From a virus, in IMG/VR virus record IMGVR_UViG_3300037042_001548, positions 1 to 52,466 of that record: 52,466 bases of DNA. One strand, 5' to 3'. The translations under genes and the position numbers were made by a program. Positions within the stretch are counted from its first letter, which is position 1. The number at the start of each line of letters is the position of its first letter. The notes below the pieces were generated by a model that saw only the letters and a program-made list of their open reading frames with translations, was not told where the DNA came from and searched no databases. Shown here one piece after another: positions 32,279 to 38,143 of this stretch.

Positions 32279-32691
32279 TTTATGTCATCAACGCCGCTGT
32301 ACTGCATCTCGCTTATAAGCAATTGCATTTCGCATTCCGGCGCAACCCAGCCAACCGGCTTGACCACGTCGTACTGGTTGCCTCGCACAGAGCGTATGTA
32401 GGCATTGGCCGGTTGCTTTTGCATGTTGGACCGGTGCACTATGTCAAACAGCTTGTCAAAGGGCATACCCATGGCGTGTGCGCAGCCCATTGCAACGTAG
32501 ACCAAGTCCACCAACGCGTCCGCCGCGTCAACCAAGTGCCCCTCCTCCACCGCGCGAAGATACTCGCTGAGCTCTTCAAGAATGAACCGCGCAAAGTAAC
32601 TGGTCTCGGTGGGCTGTAGAAACATAGGCCGCTCGCCTATAGGCAAGGACATGGCCTTACGGAACTCACCAACTTTTTCAAAGTTCGTCAT
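32275..32691 (-). CDS. MazG/HisE-superfamily NTP pyrophosphohydrolase, 138 aa
   Basis: The metal-binding signature of the all-alpha NTP-PPase superfamily is clear: EELSEY with Glu39, Glu40 and Glu43, then ADALVDLVYVAMG with Asp58 and Asp62, and HRSNMQK near residue 86. Such enzymes split (d)NTPs to (d)NMP and pyrophosphate. T4 gp56 dCTPase removes dCTP for a similar reason, so here it could clear unmodified dCTP for the modification genes at 22-25 kb; the substrate is inferred. It overlaps neighbours by 4 and 14 bases. Confidence 0.85.
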   Translation of the reverse strand: MTNFEKVGEFRKAMSLPIGERPMFLQPTETSYFARFILEELSEYLRAVEEGHLVDAADALVDLVYVAMGCAHAMGMPFDKLFDIVHRSNMQKQPANAYIRSVRGNQYDVVKPVGWVAPECEMQLLISEMQYSGVDDIK

Positions 32692-32914
32692 CTTCCTTTA
32701 CCTTTCCATTACGGATTGCCTCGGCATTGGCCTGCAACAGGCTACGCCATATGGGATTTTCACATGCCATGGCGTTGCTGTCAACCAGGTTGGCGTCAAG
32801 CTTACGTTGTGCGGCAGCGACAAGGGTGGCGAATTCACGCAGGCATTTGTTTTCGCCATCAAATCCAACAAAACCGGCCTCCCGCGCCATGCGGGTGATG
32901 TCATCCTTAGTCAT
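32678..32914 (-). CDS. Small helical early protein, 78 aa (paralogue of the gene at 30008)
   Basis: Begins MTKDDITRMAREAGFVGF and has CLREFATLVAAAQRKL, paralogous to the 82-residue protein at 30008. Its C-terminal half is different (NPIWRSLLQANAEAIRNGK). The start overlaps the upstream gene by 4 bases, the end overlaps the MazG-like gene by 14. Unknown function. Confidence 0.75.
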   Translation of the reverse strand: MTKDDITRMAREAGFVGFDGENKCLREFATLVAAAQRKLDANLVDSNAMACENPIWRSLLQANAEAIRNGKVKEDDEL

Positions 32915-33420
32915 ACTGTAGCCTCCACAAGGAGGTCTTGGAGCCAGTCAGGCTGCGGGCTACGGCCTTTGTTGTACACCAGCGGCATGGCTGCTGCCTT
33001 GCTGGCGTAGTACTTGCGGTAGGACTCGATGTGATCGGCGGACTTGTACTCGTCGGGCATTGCCAATGTAGGTGGCGTCCACCGCAACGGCAAGTCCATC
33101 ATTTCAGGAGGGGCATACATAAGCTCGCGGAACCACACGCCGCGGGACTTATGGTCATGGCCATAGCGCCAGAAAAACTGGCGGCCGAGACCGCTAGCCA
33201 AATCGCTAACCCACTGATAGTTGAGACGGGACTGACGGACCCAGACGGCTGAAGGGTGATTGGCATGTGTGGGGCGGTACGACACTTTGTGGCCGTTGCC
33301 GAAGTGATGGTGCGCAGTGGCCAGAAGCTGGCAGGACTCGATAAGCATTTTGCCGACATGCTTGTCGCAGTGGTACTGCGCGGCAATCAACGGCAGCTGA
33401 TGGAGATAGAAGATGTTCAT
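32911..33420 (-). CDS. Conserved-type phage protein of unknown function, 169 aa
   Basis: Begins MNIFYLHQLPLIAAQYHCDK and has HVGKMLIESCQLLATAHHHF, RPTHANHPSAVWVRQS and HDHKSRGVWFREL. I have seen this His-rich pattern in many phage genomes, where it carries no function; the CDKH and HxNHP motifs could form a metal site. The ATG at 33420 follows GAAAGGTACGACACC; the reading that starts further upstream covers the leader. First gene of the unit driven by cassette B. Confidence 0.7.
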   Translation of the reverse strand: MNIFYLHQLPLIAAQYHCDKHVGKMLIESCQLLATAHHHFGNGHKVSYRPTHANHPSAVWVRQSRLNYQWVSDLASGLGRQFFWRYGHDHKSRGVWFRELMYAPPEMMDLPLRWTPPTLAMPDEYKSADHIESYRKYYASKAAAMPLVYNKGRSPQPDWLQDLLVEATV

Positions 33421-33501
33421 GGTGTCGTACCTTTCAAAGATCAAAGACTAGTGGGACAAGTTGCAGCAGCCGAGTGAGTGACTGCTGCTGAGGCGATTAT
33501 A
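33421..33501 (-). promoter_or_regulatory. Promoter-leader cassette B for the 33420-31138 unit
   Basis: On the minus strand: -10 box TATAAT at 33501-33496 (context AGTGTATAATCGCC), directly after the stop codon of the previous gene; a 7-bp hairpin CAGCAGC/GCTGCTG (33490-33484 with 33470-33464); then TTTGATCTTTGAAAGGTA at 33445-33428, whose GAAAGG is the ribosome binding site. No clear -35. Confidence 0.65.
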
Positions 33502-33504
33502 CAC

Positions 33505-33723
33505 TTAGTCGTGACAAACGGCGACGGCCGCCTCCTCAATAGTTGCTGCAATGCGTATGTCCAGCAACTCGCGGATGTCAACGCCTTTCACCTTGGCGGT
33601 GATAAGGTAGGCCTCGGCGGGGAAGGCGGGGTCGATCTCCGTTGCGGTTTGACCGGGTACAAACTCCAGCTCGCAGTCAAGCTCAACGCCGTCAATGGTC
33701 ATGGTGTGCGTGATGATTTGCAT
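33505..33723 (-). CDS. Hypothetical protein, 72 aa
   Basis: Begins MQIITHTMTIDGVELDCELE and is acidic and beta-rich (EAYLITAKVKGVDIRELLDI). It starts two bases after the stop of the gene above and ends just before cassette B. Unknown function. Confidence 0.7.
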   Translation of the reverse strand: MQIITHTMTIDGVELDCELEFVPGQTATEIDPAFPAEAYLITAKVKGVDIRELLDIRIAATIEEAAVAVCHD

Positions 33724-33725
33724 GA

Positions 33726-33965
33726 TCAGGCCTCCACGTCGTTGCGGTTGATCACGACAATCTCGGGCGTCATGCCAAACTGGATTGCGTACCTAAGCGA
33801 GAACATTTGCGCAAGCAAAGGCTTGCGCATGGCAAGGTACCCATCAAACTCTTCTGTGGAGCGTGCAACCTTGATGTTCTGCTTTGCGCATCGAGCTTCG
33901 AACGCCTCGATTGCATCAAGGAGAGCCTCAATGCGAGCTTTGGGGATGGTGACAGTCTGCGTCAT
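33726..33965 (-). CDS. Hypothetical protein, 79 aa
   Basis: Begins MTQTVTIPKARIEALLDAIE, a short strand and a helix, then EARCAKQNIKVARSTEEFDG and SLRYAIQFGMTPEIVVI. The ATG follows GAAAGGTAGAATC, the end of cassette C. Longer readings enter the leader. Unknown function. Confidence 0.7.
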   Translation of the reverse strand: MTQTVTIPKARIEALLDAIEAFEARCAKQNIKVARSTEEFDGYLAMRKPLLAQMFSLRYAIQFGMTPEIVVINRNDVEA

Positions 33966-34025
33966 GATTCTACCTTTCAAAAGTCAAAGAATGGGAGGCC
34001 AGTCCTAGGCCTCCCGTGAATTATA
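33966..34025 (-). promoter_or_regulatory. Promoter-leader cassette C for the 33965-33505 unit
   Basis: On the minus strand: -10 TATAAT at 34025-34020 in GATGTATAATTCACG, identical over 15 bases to cassette A; an 8-bp perfect hairpin GGGAGGCC/GGCCTCCC (34015-34008 with 34000-33993, 7-base loop); then TTTGACTTTTGAAAGGTA at 33988-33971, ending 5 bases before the ATG. The box lies just after the stop of the DUF932 gene. Confidence 0.7.
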
Positions 34026-34027
34026 CA

Positions 34028-34993
34028 TCAGGCCAGCGCCAGGAGTGCCTCGGCAACTTTGGCCTTGACGTTCACCCCGCCGCCGAACCAGGCATTGGCC
34101 AGCCGAGCGTCATTGGTGCGGGCGGTTTCCCAATCCAGGAGCTGCGTAACGGCGTTGAGTGCGCCCCATGCTGTGCCTTTGGCCGACTCCAACTCGGCGC
34201 CGATGCCGGAGCCTTCGAAGAGGGTCAGTGCTCGAGCTGCAGCGCGGCTTGGCTTTTTCTCGTCGCCGCCAAGGATCTTGGTGAAGACGTTCTGTGCTTG
34301 TGCCGAGCTGAGTTTGATGCCGGCCAGGACCTTGGCGGTTTGCTCAAAAGTCTTAAACGCGTCGTTGAACTCGCCGAGCCGCGCCTTGACCGACGCGGGG
34401 TCAAACACGCTGTTGTGGCGAACTTGAACTACGCTTTGCATACCGGCGCCAATTGCAATCTGCATGGTGTTGTTGCACACCACGCGGACAGGGGTCAGCC
34501 GTGCCTGAGTGGCCAGGGAGCCATCGCAGCTCGATGCCAAGAGGAGATATGGGTTGACCTTGTCGCCTGCAACGGCGAACTCGCCATCCATCCGAGCCAG
34601 TGCCCAGTAGTGAGCGCCGTTGCGAAGGACGCCTGCTGTTTCCAGGTGGGCGATCGTGCCGACCATGTCGCGGAAGAATTCCAGCACCTCGATGGGCTGC
34701 ACAATCTTGTAGCTGTTGCTCACCAGGCCAAGGGGCTCCTTGGTATCAGCGCGGTACATCACCTTCTTGCCATGGTAGGCAAGCCGCTCGGTACGCATGC
34801 CGTTCCAAGCCGTCGGGGGGATGTCGAAGTTGACGGTGGCGGTGGCCAATTGGAAGGCCAGACCAGACTCCTCGGCCCAGGTTTCGATGCTGCTATCTTG
34901 CGTGAGACGTTGACCCAGGCCGTGCCAAGGGGTGTCACCAACGTAAGCCATAGCTGCTTTGCCGGTAGAGGTGGATGCGATCATGTGAGCCAT
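34028..34993 (-). CDS. DUF932 (phage/plasmid-like) protein, 321 aa
   Basis: Recognisable DUF932 pattern: TPWHGLGQRL near residue 22, VMYRADTKEPLGLVSNSYKI and VQPIEVLEFFRDMV, PYLLLASSCDGS, VRVVCNNTM, and VQVRHNSVFDPASVK. The family is widespread in phages and plasmids and has no settled activity. It is the first leftward gene next to the divergent control region and has its own promoter cassette D, so it is likely very early. Confidence 0.88.
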   Translation of the reverse strand: MAHMIASTSTGKAAMAYVGDTPWHGLGQRLTQDSSIETWAEESGLAFQLATATVNFDIPPTAWNGMRTERLAYHGKKVMYRADTKEPLGLVSNSYKIVQPIEVLEFFRDMVGTIAHLETAGVLRNGAHYWALARMDGEFAVAGDKVNPYLLLASSCDGSLATQARLTPVRVVCNNTMQIAIGAGMQSVVQVRHNSVFDPASVKARLGEFNDAFKTFEQTAKVLAGIKLSSAQAQNVFTKILGGDEKKPSRAAARALTLFEGSGIGAELESAKGTAWGALNAVTQLLDWETARTNDARLANAWFGGGVNVKAKVAEALLALA

Positions 34994-35063
34994 TTTGCGT
35001 TCCTTTCAAAGATCAGGTTGGTTGTTACAGCAATCTGAAGTGTGTTGCTGTGAAAGCATTATA
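34994..35063 (-). promoter_or_regulatory. Promoter-leader cassette D for the DUF932 gene
   Basis: On the minus strand: -10 TATAAT at 35063-35058 (context GGCGTATAATGC), a 7-bp hairpin ACAGCAA/TTGCTGT (35051-35045 with 35033-35027), then the variant element CCTGATCTTTGAAAGGAA at 35017-35000, with GAAAGGA as ribosome binding site. The region has no good -35. Confidence 0.65.
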
Positions 35064-35081
35064 CGCCGCATTCTCGTGAGT

Positions 35082-35224
35082 TGTACACAGGCTTGCGAAA
35101 ATTTTACAATTCTGTACTTGCGTTTTAAGAATTGGGTTACAGGCTCACGAAACTGTACACTTTCGTTTCTCAAGACTTGAGCACCACAACTTTTTGCCTT
35201 GGCTCCATAGGCTGTGGATGTACA
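35082..35224. promoter_or_regulatory. Repeats between the divergent promoters (candidate operators)
   Basis: The 360-base gene-free region 34994-35353 contains, besides two promoters, a direct repeat ACAGGCTTGCGAAA (35087-35100) and ACAGGCTCACGAAA (35139-35152); TGTACA palindromes at 35082-35087, 35154-35159 and 35219-35224 (the last overlaps the rightward -10); TGTACT at 35113; and the palindrome CTCAAGACTTGAG (35169-35181). These look like protein-binding sites of a control region or origin. Binding is inferred. Confidence 0.5.
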
Positions 35225-35353
35225 ATGAATGACGGCCCGGTCTGGGCCGCAACACTTTGACCGTTGAAAGAAAAAAGGCTTGGAGCTGTTTGAGCAACTC
35301 CAAGCCTTTGAAATCATGGCAACTGCGATTAACCATGTAAGGAGACCATCGGC
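35221..35353 (+). promoter_or_regulatory. Rightward promoter E and structured leader of the primase-helicase
   Basis: -10-like TACAAT at 35221-35226 (context GATGTACAATG); hairpin CGGCCC/GGGCCG at 35233-35249; element TTTGACCGTTGAAAG at 35256-35270, a variant of the leftward elements; a 12-bp perfect hairpin at 35274-35309; Shine-Dalgarno AAGGAG at 35339-35344. The order box-hairpin-element is the same as on the minus strand. Confidence 0.55.
35271..35309 (-). terminator. Intrinsic terminator reading leftward
   Basis: On the minus strand a 12-bp perfect stem (AAAGGCTTGGAG/CTCCAAGCCTTT, 12-base loop) is followed by a run of six T, one C and three T. On the plus strand there is no T-run, so it is directional. 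No leftward gene starts to its right before 35400, which suggests it ends a short non-coding transcript. Confidence 0.65.
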
Positions 35354-35388
35354 ATGTCAACCGGCTTTGCAGCGCAGACAACACAACC
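35271..35388 (-). ncRNA. Candidate antisense RNA to the primase-helicase start (about 118 nt)
   Basis: A -10 box TATAAT (context TTGGTATAATGTTG) lies at 35400-35395 on the minus strand, with the same GTATAATG core as other promoters of this phage. A transcript starting about 7 bases later would cover the start codon and Shine-Dalgarno of the primase-helicase and end at the intrinsic terminator. The loop of the paired sense and antisense hairpins contains YUNR-type U-turn tetrads (sense UUUG, antisense CUCA), a feature of natural antisense control RNAs. No coherent protein is encoded. Not proven by data. Confidence 0.45.
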
Positions 35389-37438
35389 AGCAACATTATA
35401 CCAAGACTTCTTAGCGGCACGGGGGTTCACCCCGGCGGACACTGCAGCGCTTGGCTTGGAGCTTCTTGACCCACAGGAGACTTACAATCTACTGGGCCAC
35501 ACCCGTGAGTGGAGCATCAAGCTCCCCTACTTCGACATCCAGGGGCAGGAAACCGGCTTTACACGTGTAAGGCTTCTTATGCCTAAGAGCAAGATGAAGT
35601 ACTCCCAGGCACGGGCCTCGGGGTCCCACATCTATTTCCCCCCAACCGTGGGGTGGAAGCAAGTCTGCCAGGACGTGGATGTGCCGCTCATCATCACGGA
35701 AGGTGAGTTCAAGACCTGGGCGTTGACCAGGAAGATTGCCGCTGACCAGCTACCCTATGCAGCTTTAGGCTTGGCAGGGGTTACGAGTTGGACGGACCGT
35801 ACGGGCTTGCATCTCCATAAGGATCTGATGCAGATCTATTGGAAGCGTAAGACAAGCTTCCAGGAGAAGCACCGCAAGGTCTACATTGTCTTCGACTACG
35901 ACGGGGCGGAGGATGACGGGGAGCCTAACGAGCAGGTGGGGATGGCAGAAACCAGGCTTGCAGTCACGCTCCGCGGCCTAGGGGCTGAGGTCTATCTCTG
36001 CCGAGTCGGGAAATTTGCGTCAGGCAAAGGCTCCAAGTACGCCATAGATGACCATTTGCTTGCCGGCGGCGACTTGGGGCAGGTACTCTCCGCCACATCC
36101 ACGGTGATGAACGGCATCGATACCTTGGAAACCAAGCTTTATGAGTTCAAGACGCAGTACGCCTTATACAATGGGGACGTAATCCGCTTGCGGGATGGCC
36201 TCATTTTGCCTTGGTCAAAGGCAAAGATTGACTCGGCGCAGCATTACTTCATCCAGATCACGCAAAAGCAGAACGGCCAAACCAGTAGTCGTGAGATTGC
36301 GCTGATTGATGAGTATAAAAAGTGGCCTCGGTGCTGCAAGCTGGAGCACATCGGCATGTATCCCGAGCACCAAGGGATGCCTATCACACCCGATAAGTGT
36401 TACAACCTCTTCAAACCGTGGACGCATGAGCCAATGGCCGGCGATCCAGGACCGTACCTGGACTTTTGCAAGTACTTTTTTCAGGCCGAGCCGCACTTTG
36501 AGGAGTACTGGCACGATTGGGTGGCCAATGTCATCCAACAGCCGTGGCGAAGAAACAATACCACGCCGCAGTTCATCCACGACATGGAAGGTATGGGCAA
36601 GTCCGCAATCCCCGAGTTCATAGCCGAGATGCTAGGCTATGGGGATGGGTCACCGGCGGCTACGTTAGGGCCAGATGATCTATTTGGCAACTTCAACGGC
36701 TTGATGAAGGGCAAGGTCTTTGTGGTGGTGAATGAGCCTTCATCCGATCGCGATGACCATAGCGCAAAGCTAAAGAATCTGATCACCGGCAAGGAAATCA
36801 CGATCAACAACAAGTATGGCGCGCAATACACCCTACGCAACTACGTCAACTACGTCTTTACCAGCAATAAGCCCTACATCACCCACATGGGGGAAAGCTC
36901 TCGGCGCGAAGCTATCTACAAGTGCCCAACTTTTAACCAACTGGACATCCTAACTAGAGTGGGGACCATGATGCGGTGGGCCAGGGCTAACAATGGCGCG
37001 GGCTTTTCAGCGGTACTTAATTGGTACATGAACCGCGACATTCACGACTACGATCCCTACGCTCCAGCTCCCAAAACCAAGTACAAAGACATTGCCATTG
37101 CGCTAAGCAAGACGCCAATGGAAAGCTTTGCCGTTGAGCTCACGAGCTGGGTTACCGAGCACCTTGAAGGTGTGGCTGCTTTCACCGCGGCGCAGCTTGC
37201 TGTTCTATGCGAGCGTTGGGGCCACGACATACGCCCTAAGGCCCAATACATCAAAAAAGCGCTACAGGCACATGGGGACTTGGAGCCTAATAAGGTCATC
37301 AAACTGGGCGGAAAGACACATCGATTCACGTTCTTTGTGGTTACAAATTCGGTGCACAAAAACCGTAACCATGGCGATCTCACGACTGTTGCAAAGAACA
37401 CTGAGGATGCGATTAAACGTGAGATTGAGCAAATTTGA
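35354..37438 (+). CDS. Replicative primase-helicase (TOPRIM/DUF3854 plus SF3-type ATPase), 694 aa
   Basis: N-terminal TOPRIM-type domain: LIITEGEFKTWAL with Glu116 and Glu118, VYIVFDYDG with Asp181 and Asp183, and a later AIDDHL. C-terminal helicase domain: a Walker A-like DMEGMGKSAIPEF near residues 411-423, then KVFVVVNEPSSDRDD as Walker B, and YVFTSNKPY as sensor/motif C of SF3 helicases. A primer-making and unwinding enzyme for the phage replisome. AAGGAG 9 bases upstream supports the ATG. It is the only replication gene on the plus strand, separated from the leftward replication genes by the divergent region, and is expected to control the start of replication. Confidence 0.85.
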   Translation: MSTGFAAQTTQPATLYQDFLAARGFTPADTAALGLELLDPQETYNLLGHTREWSIKLPYFDIQGQETGFTRVRLLMPKSKMKYSQARASGSHIYFPPTVGWKQVCQDVDVPLIITEGEFKTWALTRKIAADQLPYAALGLAGVTSWTDRTGLHLHKDLMQIYWKRKTSFQEKHRKVYIVFDYDGAEDDGEPNEQVGMAETRLAVTLRGLGAEVYLCRVGKFASGKGSKYAIDDHLLAGGDLGQVLSATSTVMNGIDTLETKLYEFKTQYALYNGDVIRLRDGLILPWSKAKIDSAQHYFIQITQKQNGQTSSREIALIDEYKKWPRCCKLEHIGMYPEHQGMPITPDKCYNLFKPWTHEPMAGDPGPYLDFCKYFFQAEPHFEEYWHDWVANVIQQPWRRNNTTPQFIHDMEGMGKSAIPEFIAEMLGYGDGSPAATLGPDDLFGNFNGLMKGKVFVVVNEPSSDRDDHSAKLKNLITGKEITINNKYGAQYTLRNYVNYVFTSNKPYITHMGESSRREAIYKCPTFNQLDILTRVGTMMRWARANNGAGFSAVLNWYMNRDIHDYDPYAPAPKTKYKDIAIALSKTPMESFAVELTSWVTEHLEGVAAFTAAQLAVLCERWGHDIRPKAQYIKKALQAHGDLEPNKVIKLGGKTHRFTFFVVTNSVHKNRNHGDLTTVAKNTEDAIKREIEQI

Positions 37439-37669
37439 TGGCTTTCTGTAACTTTGTAGGAAAAGTGTAACTCGTTAAGTTGTTGATTTTGTTGGGAAAT
37501 TTACAAAGTTACATAATTACTTTAAATTAAAAAGATATATATATATACATATGTGTGTGTGCTTTTATAGAGTTTTTGCTAGATGTAACCTTTTTTGTAA
37601 CCCGTGAGCTTTGCGTGTGTTGCAAAGCCTGTGTCCTTCAACCCTCACCTTGCCGTACAATCCACGACT
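37439..37669. promoter_or_regulatory. AT-rich intergenic region with TGTAAC repeats and alternating TA/TG tract
   Basis: Contains TGTAAC at 37447-37452, 37466-37471, 37584-37589 and 37596-37601, with one inverted copy GTTACA at 37508-37513. A perfect 11-bp inverted repeat GTAACTTTGTA/TACAAAGTTAC spans 37448-37458 and 37502-37512. An alternating tract of AT then TG runs 37535-37561. It is clearly more AT-rich than its surroundings. Candidate origin, packaging-related or promoter region; not proven. Confidence 0.5.
37654..37669 (+). promoter_or_regulatory. -10-like box next to the terS start
   Basis: GCCGTACAATCC just before the terS ATG resembles the phage -10 boxes GCCGTATAATGCG (39549) and GATGTACAATG (35218). 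The start codon follows so closely that the transcript would be nearly leaderless, and I see no Shine-Dalgarno. Confidence 0.35.
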
Positions 37670-38143
37670 ATGACTACCAAAACTCCCTCGCCAAAAGGAA
37701 ATGGAAAGTTCCTTGGACGGCCGACGAAGTACGATCCCAAGTATTGCGACATTGTCATCGAGCTTGGCAAGCAGGGCTACAGCCGAATACAGATGTTTGC
37801 AGCAACCGGCGTGCCTTACGCTACGTTTAAAGCCTGGGAACATGGACAGCCGGAATTTCAAGCCGCAATGGAAGAAGCGAAGGCGCATGCACTGGCGTAT
37901 TGGGAAGACATGGCGCACAGGCACATGGTCGAGGCGCCGGGTGGCGTAAAGCTTAACACCGGACTTTGGTCGCGGTCCATGGCTGCGCGGTTTCCCCGTG
38001 AGTATCGTGAAAACGCCAAGGTCGAGGTTGTGGGCAAAGACGATGGGCCGATCGAAGTTGACCACGTTCACGACTTCTCAAAGACTTTGCTTGACGACTT
38101 GCTTGGTGTAAGGCAAAAGGATGCTAAGTCAAAAGGCGGCTGA
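37670..38143 (+). CDS. terS: Small terminase subunit, 157 aa
   Basis: An N-terminal helix-turn-helix-type part (KYCDIVIELGKQGYSRIQMF, TGVPYATFKAWEHGQPEF) is followed by a helical centre (AAMEEAKAHALAYWEDMAHR) and a charged tail. This is a typical phage TerS, which binds the genome end and feeds TerL. Located directly before terL, with a 23-base overlap. The ATG at 37670 is the best start; in-frame readings from 37604 use GTG and lack a binding site. Confidence 0.88.
   Translation: MTTKTPSPKGNGKFLGRPTKYDPKYCDIVIELGKQGYSRIQMFAATGVPYATFKAWEHGQPEFQAAMEEAKAHALAYWEDMAHRHMVEAPGGVKLNTGLWSRSMAARFPREYRENAKVEVVGKDDGPIEVDHVHDFSKTLLDDLLGVRQKDAKSKGG

Noticed and set aside
34016-35038. 340-codon plus-strand frame opposite the DUF932 gene
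   Set aside because: Shadow of the DUF932 gene; no binding site, and the minus-strand product has clear family motifs.
35316-35414. Possible 32-residue leader peptide overlapping the primase-helicase start
   Set aside because: The ATG at 35316 has no clear Shine-Dalgarno and the product is not repeated or conserved-looking; kept only as a possibility.
35145-35420. 91-codon minus-strand frame through the candidate antisense region
   Set aside because: It spans the hairpin and intrinsic terminator, has no convincing ribosome binding site, and the product looks random.
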